Assembly: GCA_009829735.1 (NCBI GenBank)
Contig: CM020619.1
Span: 32,962,283-33,026,282 of the forward strand
Direction of reading: 5' to 3'
Source: Pyropia yezoensis
Taxonomy: Eukaryota > Rhodophyta > Bangiophyceae > Bangiales > Bangiaceae
Length of the DNA stretch: 64,000 bases
The notes beneath the pieces are model-generated. The model saw only the letters and a program-made list of their open reading frames with translations. It was not told the DNA's origin and searched no databases. The position numbers were made by a program, and so were the translations under genes. Below, in pieces: positions 10,530 to 20,474 of this stretch; within the stretch, counting starts at the first letter, position 1, and the number at the start of each line of letters is the position of its first letter.

Positions 10530-11584
10530 CCATCCCACAGCTTGTGATATTGGTCCAAGAGGCGTTCAACTTGAACCCTCAACCTGGGGGGAACACCCTC
10601 CATGTTCACATGGGGCCGAGGAGAGGTGGCCGACTTGGCTTGATGCTTCTCCTTTCCGGACTTCGGGTCGCTACTTGCGCCCGCGTTGAGGGTGACCGCT
10701 ACTACCGGTCCCTCATGTTGGTCGATATAGCCGAACTTGGCTCCCGACTTGAAGTACTTGGGAGTCGGGCTCAGGTTCATCACCTGGATCCTCCACGGGA
10801 CTCCGGCTTTGGAGTCCATCGTGCCAAGGGCAACATGCACTTGGTGCTTGCGAGCAAGACGGGGGTGAGGGTGCACCAACCCGTTCCCCGTAAAATCAGT
10901 TACAACATCAACGTGCGCCACCGAGTTGGGGGGCAACGTGACTTTGCGGGCTAAACGCAGGGTAGCAGTAAACCCTTCCCTCACCGAACAAACAGGCTTC
11001 GACAGTGAGACTGTCACAGGAGCCACAGACTTTCCCTTACCAAGGATGGGGATAGTCTCCCCATTCATCAACTTGACCCAGTACTCGGGGCCACAGATCA
11101 AAGGCACTTGTTTTACGACATAAGGGGTACCCAGAAGCAGGGGTACCGATATATTCTCAACTACACCATAGGTCACGTCGACCTCATGGGTCCCCAACCT
11201 AGTTGGTAGGGTCACGGCACCAACGATGGGAAGTACCCCACCATTGATGTCAATCATATGGTCAGCTTTGGACCTCCAGCGTTGGAGCTTCACCTCCTTT
11301 GGTAATAGCGACTTGCGTATCAAGGAGGCTCCTGACCCGGTATCAAGCACGATACGGGCACAACAGGCGCGGCCGGGGGCAAGTTGCACCCGTCCAGCCA
11401 CCTGGAAGTTCTCACCCGTCAGCACCGCGATGACCCGACGTGGGTTTACGTTCTTGGGGAGTCCTACCCGAGGTGGGCGAACTCCCTTAGGTCGCCGCAG
11501 TATCCGGCACGGTTGGTTCGTCCTCCTGGCCCACTTGGCCGAGGCTGCCGTTGTGAGCTTCGGACGACCAGCCCCAACGGTCAT
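7601..11584 (-). pseudogene. pol: Pol polyprotein of copy B, one nonsense codon
   Basis: A 1,327-codon frame (PR-RT-RNaseH-IN-chromodomain) interrupted only by TAG at 9872-9874, where copies A and E have a Leu codon just after EVEY. The aspartic protease motif is LDTGSGASLI. RT carries YLDDIIVFS, and the HHCC and D,D,E integrase motifs match copy A. The start ATG (11584-11582) overlaps the gag stop TGA (11583-11581) as ATGA. There is no gag-pol fusion frame, so pol translation probably depends on termination-reinitiation. With the stop, the copy would make a product truncated inside RT, so it is probably defective in cis but could be mobilised by other copies. Confidence 0.9.
11581..11584 (-). 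promoter_or_regulatory. gag-pol ATGA overlap
   Basis: The pol ATG and the gag TGA share two bases, so pol is in the -1 frame relative to gag. The same overlap is kept in copy E at 41339-41342. Such overlaps permit ribosomes to terminate and restart; no slippery heptamer was noticed at this junction. Confidence 0.6.
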
Positions 11585-13551
11585 TCGTTTCCCGCCGACT
11601 TGGCGTCCGAATCTGAGGGCGGGGAGGAAGACGACGAGTCCGAGGACGACGAGTCCGCCTCCTCCGCCGAGGGTGTGGCGACCGCGACGACCGGTCGAGA
11701 CCCACCCTCGCGGCGTGAACGTACTTCGTTCGTAGCCGACTTTTTACTCGCATTCCTAACAAGTTGTTGGATGCGTTTACTCAACTTGGGGCAATCATAT
11801 GCCCAGTGTCCATCGGAGTTGCAGTTCCAACACCGATGGTCAGTTCCCGGAGGGGTCTTCCCAACTGGGGAAGACGAAGAGGTACCCTGGGAAGTTTCCA
11901 CGGCAGCTACCACCCTCTCCTTGCGGATTCGGCGTGCCTCTCTCAACTCTCTGGCCTGGCGCGCCTCCTCCCGTTCCTTGGCCAACTCGGCCTGACGCTC
12001 CTGGCGTTGTTCCTCCCGCAACTTGCGGTAGGCCTCGCCTCTGCGATAGGCGAACCTGGCCAACTCGGCCAGGGTCGCCCGGGCAGTGTTATGCTCCCGG
12101 GTCTCCATCCGGACTGACCAATGGAGTCCCTCCACAAACCGACTCTTCACCACAGCTTGTGGATGAAGAAACCCACAAAGATTGTTGAGCTTACGGACTC
12201 GCTCCGCAAAGGACAACTCGTCCTCCGCCTCTTCCTGATGGGCTTGCGTAAACTCCTCCACTTGAGAAGCCAACGCTGCCTCATCAACCATGGCTCTCAA
12301 CAACCAGTTGACGAGCTCCAAATAGGACGTCACCTCCCCAGCGCCTCCACTTGAGGAGCTGGGCATGACGGACATAAGTTCTGTCCGTAGGTCGCCCTTC
12401 GTAAACTCCTGTAGCATGTAAAAAGCCATGCCATCACTTATGGCATTGTCGTCACAGGCTTTTTTGAAACGACGTAGGAACTCAAAGACACGGAGGGGGG
12501 GAGTTCCGTCCCACTCCGCTTTGTGCCCAAAAGAATGAAGTGCATTCTTCTTGGCACGGCCCATGGCTCGGGCCTGGTCAGGACCATACGCCACCGACTT
12601 GTTGTGGAGAGCGTAGGTCTCACAGTCAAAGATCCTCTGGTAGACCGGGTTGGCTACCTGGATCTTGGGCGGCACCCCACGTTGAGGGAACAGCCGCTGT
12701 GGCACTGGGGTAAGTTCACTCTCAGTGCCTGTAGTCCGGCGCGGCGCGCTTGGTGTAGCCGCCGGCGTTTCCGGGGGGAACTCCCCCATGAAGGGCGTAC
12801 GCCCCACCGAGTATGGTGTGGCTCCCTCGTTGGGAGTCACAGGTGTCGCCCCCAGTTCGGGGCGACCCGAGAAAGGCGTGGGGAGGGATTCCCCCTCCGC
12901 CTGTGGGCTCGAAAGCCCCAATCCGGTCTGGACATTAAGGTCATCTGGCAAACTCGCCACAATCTGATTCAGAATAGTATTCGTCATCGTGACCACCAGG
13001 TCCGGCAAAGTCTGCCGCAACACATTGGTCGCCTCCCGACGGACAGTTTCCGCGAGGAGTGGATTGACGACTCCAGTTGAGTCTCGGTCCGCCTCCGGGA
13101 GTCCACCTGAGGGGTAACCACGTTCCTCAGGAGTCTCAACCGGGGGCATGAGCGCGAGCCCATCGCCGACCAACGGAGGTCCACCGTCCTCCGAAAGCCT
13201 AGTTGGCGACGACTCCAAGCCAAAGTTGGCTCCAACCCGAGTGGAACCCGCGGGGACAGTCCTCACCCCTTGGGACGTTCCCGTTGAGTATACCACGCGG
13301 TGGCCAGACTTCGGCCTACCCACATCAGAAGTGTCACCCGAGTGAACTCCCGACTGAGTCGGGGTGGCCTGTTGCCCGCCCGTACTTCCAGTCCTGCTGG
13401 CTTGAGGGACCTCTAGTCCCTCTGCGACCCCAGGTAGACCCACCTGTGTCTCACCAGTATTCAAAGGCACTGAAGTACGTGCGTCACCCGTGTACTCCCC
13501 GGACGACGGGGGGTCCGAGCTAGCCATGTTGGCTGACGATCCGTATGACAC
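11581..13551 (-). CDS. gag: Gag polyprotein of copy B
   Basis: A 656-residue protein. The N-terminal 270 residues are Pro/Thr/Gly-rich and low in complexity. The capsid-like region (about 300-480) contains the block VFEFLRRFKKACDDNAIS. A charged, probably coiled-coil stretch of Arg/Glu/Ala repeats (about 530-570) follows. A CCHC zinc knuckle, CWNCNSDGHWAYDC (C-x2-C-x4-H-x4-C), lies near residue 590, and an acidic Ser-rich tail ends the protein. Gag would form the virus-like particle and bind the genomic RNA. Two Met codons, at 13551 and 13527, are candidate starts and both are kept in copy E. The gene lies 95 bp downstream of the LTR and overlaps pol by four bases. Confidence 0.9.
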   Translation of the reverse strand: MSYGSSANMASSDPPSSGEYTGDARTSVPLNTGETQVGLPGVAEGLEVPQASRTGSTGGQQATPTQSGVHSGDTSDVGRPKSGHRVVYSTGTSQGVRTVPAGSTRVGANFGLESSPTRLSEDGGPPLVGDGLALMPPVETPEERGYPSGGLPEADRDSTGVVNPLLAETVRREATNVLRQTLPDLVVTMTNTILNQIVASLPDDLNVQTGLGLSSPQAEGESLPTPFSGRPELGATPVTPNEGATPYSVGRTPFMGEFPPETPAATPSAPRRTTGTESELTPVPQRLFPQRGVPPKIQVANPVYQRIFDCETYALHNKSVAYGPDQARAMGRAKKNALHSFGHKAEWDGTPPLRVFEFLRRFKKACDDNAISDGMAFYMLQEFTKGDLRTELMSVMPSSSSGGAGEVTSYLELVNWLLRAMVDEAALASQVEEFTQAHQEEAEDELSFAERVRKLNNLCGFLHPQAVVKSRFVEGLHWSVRMETREHNTARATLAELARFAYRRGEAYRKLREEQRQERQAELAKEREEARQARELREARRIRKERVVAAVETSQGTSSSSPVGKTPPGTDHRCWNCNSDGHWAYDCPKLSKRIQQLVRNASKKSATNEVRSRREGGSRPVVAVATPSAEEADSSSSDSSSSSPPSDSDAKSAGNE

Positions 13552-13625
13552 GGTCCAAGACCACCGTTCCTCTGAGACAGAGGGCCCCCTACACCCGGGT
13601 GCACCCGGAGGTAAAGTTTACCTCT

Positions 13626-13644
13626 GTCCCCTGCTGCTCCACCA
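13626..13644 (-). promoter_or_regulatory. Primer-binding site of copy B
   Basis: TGGTGGAGCAGCAGGGGAC begins two bases after the LTR end. Its first 18 bases fit a tRNA 3' end (CCA, discriminator A, acceptor CTGCTCC, T-stem CCCTG) up to position 59, the usual stop before modified A58. The identical 19-mer occurs in family F at 50821-50839. I could not name the tRNA. Confidence 0.75.
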
Positions 13645-13646
13645 AA

Positions 13647-14115
13647 TGTGGCAAAAACCACAAGCACACACGGCACCCAAGTTGGGGCGGTGTGCCAGGG
13701 CTGCCTCCCGTGTCGGGGGAACCGGAAGAAGTGCAAGTCGCACACACTCTGTCCCTGTTGTGGGGCAAACCCCCCACGGACAAACAAGAAGATGGTGTGT
13801 GGTCCAACAGTTTCTTGGTCGGGACGGGGACGCAGGGCCAAGCCCCGCTGTCCCTCCCCTTATCCCCCCAGGGTCCACTCAGAATCTCGCCACTCAGAAT
13901 CTCCCACCCCAGCACCTGCCCACCGGGCCACACAAAAATTCAAGACGATAAATGCAGAAAACCCTCAAATCCAAGTTGGATTTACTACTAAGCTAACTAT
14001 CCCAAACTTAGGGAATATGGACCCAAATGCAGGGGGAGGAACGGATCAGGCTAGTGGCCTGCCGCCCCTTGCATGGCACGTGTTGCCCCCCTACCTGGGG
14101 GTCAATACTGCCACA
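13647..14115 (-). repeat. Family-1 LTR (L2), 469 bp, minus orientation; 5' LTR of copy B
   Basis: On the minus strand it begins TGTGGCAG at 14115 and ends GCCACA at 13647, and is followed by the PBS. Immediately outside it is the right copy of the CGAAG duplication (14116-14120). Confidence 0.9.
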
Positions 14116-14537
14116 CGAAGAACAGTCAGCCCCTCCTCATAGAGAGGCCAAGCGGGGTAAAACCACCGCCCCAAGGCCTCACGCGGGACAACTTGTCCCG
14201 CCTCCGGGGGAGACCCCGCCGTCAACCCAAAGCCGGGTGACGCGGGAGTCCCGTCCCCCGGAGCGATCGCGGAGCCCCCGCCGGAAGTCCCGGCGGGTGC
14301 TGCCCCGTAGGAGGTGTCCTCCATGCGCTCGTCAAGAGAGTCCGTCTCCTCTCCCGGAGTCGCCATGGCTCTCCCCAAGCTGGGGAGAGACGCTCTGGCT
14401 ATCGCAGCACGAGACCCGCCTCGAGTTGAGGGGGACTCGGATCGTGGGTATACGAATGGCCTCCCCAGCGTGGGGCGGCCCAGTGGAAGGTGAAGGGGAG
14501 GTGGTGGTGATGGTGAAGTGTGAACTGAGGAGAGCAA
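14116..14537 (-). pseudogene. N-terminal piece of copy A's antisense ORF
   Basis: These codons match residues 1 to about 139 of the intact aORF (MLSSVHTSPSPPPP start; MATPGEE and SLDERMEDTS blocks). The frame is cut at 14116 by the insertion of copy B, and the part encoding the rest of copy A's protein is at 3041-4738. The 14116 join begins with CGAAG, the right target-site duplication. Confidence 0.8.
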
Positions 14538-14704
14538 GCTGCCGAGTGGGCAAGCTTGAGGAGAGGGGCGGTCAACGTGACCGCCTCCACATCCGTGTTA
14601 CGTACTCGATGGGGGACAGCAAGTCGCGCCCCCAACACCGAGACGTGCGTTTACGCGCCCCCTCACAGGGCCGACCGGGTCGGTCGGAACTGAGGAGAGG
14701 GGAG

Positions 14705-15172
14705 TGTGGCAGTATTGACCCCCAGGTAGGGGGGCAACATGTGCCATGCAAGGGGCGGCAGGCCACTAGCCTGATCCGTTCCTCCCCCTGCATTTGGGTC
14801 CATATTCCCTAAGTTTGGGATAGTTAGCTTAGTAGTAAATCCAACTTGGATTTGAGGGTTTTCTGCATTTATCGTCTTGAATTTTCGTGTGGCCCGGTGG
14901 GCAGGTGCTGGGGTGGGAGATTCTGAGTGGCGAGATTCTGAGTGGACCCTGGGGGGATAAGGGGAGGGACAGCGGGGTTGGCCCTGCGTCCCCGTCCCGA
15001 CCAAGAAACTGTTGGACCACACACCATCTTCTTGTTTGTCCGTGGGGGGTTTGCCCCACAACAGGGACAGAGTGTGTGCGACTTGCACTTCTTCCGGTTC
15101 CCCCGACACGGGAGGCAGCCCTGGCACACCGCCCCAACTTGGGTGCCGTGTGTGCTAGTGGTTTTTGCCACA
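14705..15172 (+). repeat. Family-1 LTR (L3), 468 bp; 3' LTR of copy A
   Basis: Starts TGTGGCAG directly after a purine-rich run and ends TGCCACA. It has a 1-bp deletion (CGGGGTTGG for CGGGGCTTGG) and other private changes relative to L1 and L2, consistent with belonging to the older, outer copy. Confidence 0.9.
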
Positions 15173-15839
15173 GGCACCTGTGCGTGCGATACAGGCGGGA
15201 AAACAATCGCTCATCCGAGGGTAAGCGTGGTGGGGGTGGCAGCGCTGGGGTCGACGACGACGAGGTCGACGACGCTGGGGTCCTCGATGGCAGGTCCGCT
15301 AATGGTCCCCGATTTTGGGCCCCCTTGCTCTCTTGGTAATTCCATTCCAATCGATTGCACTGTATGCAGAACGATCGTGCAGAGTGGCGACTGAGTTCGT
15401 GAATCAAGACGGTCGCGATGCTCCCAGTTATGTGGCAGGGTGCCATATAACTGGGACGCTTACAACCGGGTCATGACTGTACCATGCACGACCAACGATG
15501 CCGGATAAATCTAGTAGCCCAAGTATCTCATTGGGTATCCTAGTCGGGCCTCGCCCACCACGGGCGGCTGCTGGCCTGCCGTTAGTGACCGCCTCTAACG
15601 ACAGGCCAGGAGCCGCCCATCTCTCGCCAATGGATTGCGGTGCTTAGCACGAACCGGGGCGGGTGCCACGTCGGTTGAGAGTTTTGTTACGTGTCGACGG
15701 GTTTGTCCAGCCGGTTTGTTGCCTTTTACAACTGTAGAGATGCAGTTGAAGGCCTGAAGCCTCATGTATTGTAATTGCCTGAGCAAGTCGGGAAGCATCG
15801 CACAATTGCGTACACACCTGACCCCTACTCTGTCGCCAC
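15173..15839. other. Intergenic DNA with one strong hairpin
   Basis: No coding frame is supported. The notable feature is the hairpin at 15423-15455: two 15-nt arms pair with one G-T mismatch around a GGG loop. A diverged relative is at 22392-22419. Confidence 0.5.
15423..15455. repeat. 15-bp-stem hairpin, dispersed repeat copy 1
   Basis: The left arm begins CCCAGTTAT and the right arm ends ATAACTGGG; the inner TGGCA pairs with TGCCA. The following bases (ACGC, TTACAACCGG) resemble those after the second copy at 22411-22432. Confidence 0.6.
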
Positions 15840-15889
15840 AAGTCGTCCCTTGTCCCCTACTGTTCCCTACTCTGTCGCCACCGACGCGA

Positions 15890-16141
15890 CCCCTGCCGCC
15901 CACCGAATCGGCGCTGCCCCCCCCGCTGCCGCCGAGGCCACTGGCTAGCCGCCGCAGGCCGCCGCTGCCGCCACCGCCGTTGCCGGCTGGCGACGGGCCC
16001 CCGGCCCCTACCGCCGCCGGCTAGCAGCCGCCCCTCCGCCGCGACCGCTCCCGGCCGGCCGCCGCCAGCACTGCAGCCAGCTGGCCAAGGCCCCCCAGCT
16101 GCTGCCGCCCGCTTGCCGCCGCCGCCGCCGACGCTACCGCT

Positions 16142-16192
<51 letters not shown>

Positions 16193-16800
16193 TCTTGGCT
16201 GCCCGCGGCGGCAGCGGCGGCGCGGCCATCGCCGCGGCCGCCGCCGCGGGCTAGTCCCTGTCCACCTCCCACCACAACCGCCGCCCCCGGCTGGCCGTCG
16301 GCTGGCTGCAGCCAGCCCGTCGCCGCCGCCAGCCCCGCCAGCTGGCCACTCTTCGCCTACCGCTACTGCCGCCGCCGCTGCCGCCTTCGCCGCTGCCGCC
16401 GCTACCGCCGCGGCCGCCGCCGCCACCGTTGCCGCCGCCGCGGCCAATGCCACCGCCGGCCAGTCTCTGTTCGCCCGGCGCAGGCACCGGCGCCGGTGCC
16501 GGCGCCACTGCTGCGGCTGCCTTCGCCGGTTCGACCCCGCCTGCACCCCGCCGCTGCCGCCGCCGCAGGCTGGACATCGGCTGGCCGCTGCCCCACCACC
16601 GCCCCCGCCAGCTACTCCATCTGGCGGCTCCCCGCCCGGCGCTGCCTCCGCTGCCGCCGCCGCAGCCGCCGCCGCCGCTGCTGCCGCCGCCGCCGCCTCC
16701 GTCGCTATCGCCGCAGGTCCCGCCGCGGCGGCCGCCGCTGCCGGTACCATCGCGGCCGACGCCGCCGCCGTGACCGTCAGCGGGCAGCTCCCAGACCGGG
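15890..16800. repeat. CCG/GCC trinucleotide-rich low-complexity tract
   Basis: Nearly all of this segment is built from CCG/GCC triplets, with an almost pure run at about 16115-16190. Open frames exist on both strands but give poly-Ala, poly-Gly or poly-Pro/Arg and carry no domain, so I do not call a gene. Confidence 0.85.
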
Positions 16801-17686
16801 GCAGCCGCCGCCGTCGGCTGGCGGCTGCCCAAAGTGCTTCTCAAGGAGCTTTCTATTGCTCCAGGTACGTCTCCGACCGCCACGTCACTTTCAACTCCGA
16901 GAAACAATATTAACTACATACAGTAGATTTATGTGCAAATATGTAATTCTTCAACGTGAATGTTGTAATTAATGACGGATACGTTGTACTATATGGAGTA
17001 TCTAGGCGGATATAAATATTCAAGATTAAAAAAAAGTTCGTTGGTCGTGCATGGTATATGGGGCGCGATGGCCACCCTGCTTGCCATCTGCACCTCCGCC
17101 ACGGCCGTCGACGGCCACCCCCCCCCGGCCATCCGCCAGACCATGACGGCCGCCGGCGTGACCACCCTACAGGACGCCGAAAACCTCCGTGCCACACTCC
17201 TACAGGCCCTCGCTGCCGCCCGCGTCCGCCCCCAGCACGTAACCGGTGGCGCCGTGGCGTGCGGTGCGTCGGCGAGCAGCGCGGCCCGCTGCCAGGGTGC
17301 CTCCCCGACGTGCGCAACGCCGCCCGTCGCAGGCCGCCGCCCGTGCGGCCTGGTCATCACGCTCGGGTGGACTGGGACGCGGGGGCGCCGCGGGCGGGCG
17401 TGCCCGGGTGCGTGCCCCCCCGCAGCGAGGGCGGGGGGGGCACGGGCGGCTTCGTGCATCATGACCCTACCCGGCCGCAACCCGCGCCGGAGTGCCTGTG
17501 TGGCACGCTATGGTGTGGCGGCAATCAAGCAGAGGCGCGCCCCTGCCCACTAGTAACTTGCTTGCAAGAGAACCGCACCCACCCGCACACCCACCCACAT
17601 GGCGGAACCTAAATAAGACACAGACGCACCCTCACGCCCCTCCCACCTCCTCACCAGCCACCGGATCATGGGCGGGACCAGAGGCG
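16801..17686. other. AT-rich island and GC-rich flank without a supported gene
   Basis: 16900-17040 is unusually AT-rich for the window. It is followed by a GC-rich open stretch on the + strand to 17553 with a hydrophobic start (MATLLAICTSATA). It lacks recognisable motifs and both strands are open, so it is left uncalled. Confidence 0.4.
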
Positions 17687-19090
17687 CTATCCAGACCGGA
17701 TGACCCGCAACGCCGCAACCCCCTTCTCGACGAAGTCCTTTTGTAGGATGTGCGCCTTGAGCGTAGATGAGATGGTCTCGACCCCCCCCGCCGCGGTGAT
17801 GCGCTCTTTGGCCGTCTCCCCCGTGTGGGCAATCTCAAACACCATGTCAATCGCCGCTGCCTGGATGCCAAACACCGCGCGGTACTCAATCATGGATGAC
17901 AGCACGGCCTCAATGCCGCCTGCGCTCATCACCTGCGTCGCGTGCCAGTCGTCCAGGAGGGTCATGGCGCGCAGGAGCTCCACCGAGTTCACATGAATTG
18001 CCTGAACACCGCGGAAGCGCCGCATGGCACGAAGCACCACCTCCACGCCGCGCAGCTCCGACACCTGCCGCTCATTCTCTTCATTGCCAACCGCAATGTT
18101 GCGTAGTGCAGCGCACGACTGCTCCTGCACACTGCAATCGTCCTTGAAGGTGAGCATCGCGCCAATCAGAGCCTTGATGCCACCAAGCGACCCAATGGTC
18201 GCCTTGTTATCCTCGTGGTCAAGCGCCAGGTTGCGCAGCGCGAGCGCCCCCCACAGGTGCACGATGGTCACCTTCCGGTGCCGCTTCATAGCTCGGAGAA
18301 TGGCTTTGAGGCCGCCCGCCTTGACAATGCTCGCCTTGTTGTCTGGATTGTCGTACCCCACGTTGGCAAGAAAAGCACAGCCGTGACTCTGGACCGTGAC
18401 TGACTCGGGAAACGTCTTCATCGCCGCTATAGTCACCTCGATGCCGAAAAACTGGCCAATGATACACCGGTTTTGCGAGTCTGGCGTCAGGTTCAGTAGT
18501 GACTCAATTGCCGCCGCCTGCACCGCCTCTACGGTCTTGTGTTGGAGCATTGAGTGGACGACCAGCTGGATGCCCTTGAGCTCCCCAATCTTGGATTGCA
18601 CGTCCGCAGCTTTCCGGGCGAGCTTGACGAGCATCAGGCATGCAACCTTTTGCACGTTGGCCTCCGAGCCGTGGCGGAGCATGACATTAAAGACGAGCTC
18701 CAGGCCGCCCGAGCCAACAATCTGAAGCCGCGTCGACTCGCGCAGCCGCTCCCCCGACACGTGCGTCTCAATCGCTGCCGCCGCCGTCGCGATGAGGTCC
18801 GCGTTGCCCGCTAGTCCATCCCGCAACGCAATAAGCAGGCCAACCACGTCGCCGAGCTCCCGCATGTTCTCAATGCCCCGCAGACTGGCGTCCATGTACA
18901 CCTTGGACAACTCCCGCTTCACCTCCTTCCCAGCCTCAGCGGTGGGGGCGGGTGGCGCATCAGCACCAGCATCGCCGCCCGCCGCAATCCCCGCCACCGC
19001 CGTATCCCCGCCATGGCCACCGGGCTTGGAAGGCCCTACCGGGGAGGCGAGCGAAGTTCCATGAACCCCAATTGGGGAAAGGCCCTCCAT
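17687..19090 (-). CDS. Armadillo-repeat protein
   Basis: A 467-residue protein from ATG 19090-19088 to TAG 17689-17687. The open frame reaches 19216, but the upstream residues are low in complexity and the 19090 Met is the better start. After a Gly/Ala/Pro-rich N-terminus of about 100 residues, at least eight units of about 42 residues follow. Each has a short glycine turn then a hydrophobic helix: GGLELVFNVML, GIQLVVHSML, GIEVTIAAMK, GGLKAILRAMK, GGIKALIGAML, GVEVVLRAMR, GGIEAVLSSMI, GGVETISSTLK. Leu/Ala/Asn-rich helices such as ALRNLALDHEDN and ALRNIAVGNEEN are typical ARM sequences. ARM solenoids bind protein partners; no further domain indicates which. No signal peptide or membrane segment is visible. 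The coding part appears intronless. Confidence 0.85.
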   Translation of the reverse strand: MEGLSPIGVHGTSLASPVGPSKPGGHGGDTAVAGIAAGGDAGADAPPAPTAEAGKEVKRELSKVYMDASLRGIENMRELGDVVGLLIALRDGLAGNADLIATAAAAIETHVSGERLRESTRLQIVGSGGLELVFNVMLRHGSEANVQKVACLMLVKLARKAADVQSKIGELKGIQLVVHSMLQHKTVEAVQAAAIESLLNLTPDSQNRCIIGQFFGIEVTIAAMKTFPESVTVQSHGCAFLANVGYDNPDNKASIVKAGGLKAILRAMKRHRKVTIVHLWGALALRNLALDHEDNKATIGSLGGIKALIGAMLTFKDDCSVQEQSCAALRNIAVGNEENERQVSELRGVEVVLRAMRRFRGVQAIHVNSVELLRAMTLLDDWHATQVMSAGGIEAVLSSMIEYRAVFGIQAAAIDMVFEIAHTGETAKERITAAGGVETISSTLKAHILQKDFVEKGVAALRVIRSG

Positions 19091-20474
19091 CAACGACAGC
19101 GGTAGGTGGGACAGCTCCGACCGGCAGACCGATGAGCCGCCTCCCGGTCTTAGTGGGCAACGGGGGTTCCCACCAAGGTCGTTGTGGCAAGGGGGACCGG
19201 TGGAACAGACGAGCAACTTGCCCAGCGGGGAGGGAGAGAAGAGTAGCAGCAGAGAAGGGGAAGCTTGCCACTACGACGATGCACCAGGGGATGAAGGCCC
19301 GGGCTTGACAGACGCGCGTGGAAGTGGCAGCGGCGCGTGGAAGAAGGTGCCTCCCCATGCACCTCCAGAGCCGGCAGCCGGGCTCACGCTGCCAGCACTC
19401 CAGGCAGTGCCAATGAGCAGCCCAGCCAAAGCAGGCTCCCCCCACCCCCACCCCCCCGCGGCTGTATCAGAGGTCCTTGAAGCGGATGGCAGTCGCCGCT
19501 GTCAAGACAGGTACCGGGTAGAAACAAGAAGAAAAAAAGCGATGGGGGAGGAGGGCGTGGACACCCCTGCTGCAGGTATACCCCGGGGAATGTCAGCAGA
19601 AGAAGGCCCCAAAGAAAGATGACAGTGTACCTAGCAGAAGTGTTGCGCGACGCCCGTCGTCGCCACGGCAGCAGCCGCCGCGAATGGGCAGCGCGCGTCG
19701 GAGGAGGGGGGACCGCAGGCGCGTGCCAGCCACCGACAGGGTCAGGGGCTCCACGGGCCCAAACGGGGGCGGGGGGGGGCATCAACGCCCTTGCGGCAGC
19801 GGCGCCCAACGACCAGGAGGGGAGTGGCCCGCTCACCCCCCCGGCGACACTCGCCGGCCGGCGAGGGAGGCGGCGACACGGGCAGGCGCCGTGTTCGCAG
19901 CTCCCGCCCCCATCCTCACCCCCCCAACCTGGGGAGAGACTGCTTGACAGCTCATGCCCACCGCCGCGGCAACGATGCCGCACCCGCTGGGAGGGGAGGA
20001 GATAAGTTTCGTGGGGCTTCCTGGACGCCGCCGTCCTCGCGCGCTCGTCTTGTTCATGAGCGAGCACGTTGTGTACACCGCGGCCACCGTGCGCCTGGCG
20101 ACAGAGGTCCGACAATTCTCCAGGCACGTCTGGTCATCTATCAATTGGACTCCTGTGGTTCGCAGACAAGTCCAACGGCCTTTCCCACGGGAATTGGACG
20201 AGTTTTCGAATGAAGTGATTTGGGCGACCTCGGCGCGCCCCCGAGAGAGCCCCCGTGACTCCACGGCCTCCACGACCGGACCAGCCCGCCTTCCCATGCA
20301 CCTTCCCGGCCATTGCGCCGCGGGCCAACCGCCGCCCACGCTGGTGGCAGCGGGGCAGTCCATCGCGACCTGCCCATTCCTTTTCCACCAGACGCCGGGC
20401 GCCTACACCTGCTCTCCGAGGTTTTTTTTTGTTTTCCTTTCGCCCGTCGTTCGCCTATACCCCCTCTGTTTGTC
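19091..20474. other. Intergenic region between divergent genes
   Basis: Lies between the 5' ends of the ARM-repeat gene (-) and the UPF0301 gene (+), so it should hold both promoters. Several overlapping GC-rich open frames on both strands have no domains. A T-rich stretch at 20421-20450 precedes the UPF0301 start. No TATA box was convincing. Confidence 0.4.

Larger units (their letters stand above)
4739..14115 (-). mobile_element. Ty3/gypsy chromovirus family 1, copy B (near-complete, nested in copy A)
   Basis: Copy B reads on the minus strand: 5' LTR 14115-13647, PBS, gag, pol, antisense ORF, with its last 1,053 bp (aORF N-terminus plus 3' LTR) present in flipped orientation at 4739-5791. 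Total length is 9,377 bp. It carries one visible inactivating change in pol (a stop at 9872-9874). The near-identity of its two LTRs indicates recent insertion. Confidence 0.8.
1..15172 (+). mobile_element. Ty3/gypsy chromovirus family 1, copy A (5' part outside window, interrupted by copy B)
   Basis: Copy A reads on the + strand. Its 5' LTR, gag, protease and first part of RT lie left of the window. Inside the window it runs from RT to position 4738, is interrupted by copy B (4739-14115), and resumes at 14116 to end with its 3' LTR at 14705-15172. The bases CGAAG occur at 4734-4738 and again at 14116-14120, a 5-bp target-site duplication of the size usual for Ty3/gypsy integrases. By comparison with copy B the uninterrupted element would be about 9.4 kb. 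Its order is LTR, PBS, gag, PR-RT-RNaseH-IN-chromodomain, a large antisense ORF, polypurine tract, LTR. The nesting model is my inference from these joins. Confidence 0.85.

Noticed and set aside
15857-16750. 297-codon poly-Ala/poly-Gly frame
   Set aside because: Lies in a pure CCG/GCC repeat tract; opposite-strand frames are just as open.
16972-17553. 193-codon plus-strand frame with a hydrophobic start
   Set aside because: GC-rich second half with both strands open, no recognisable motif; insufficient support for a gene.
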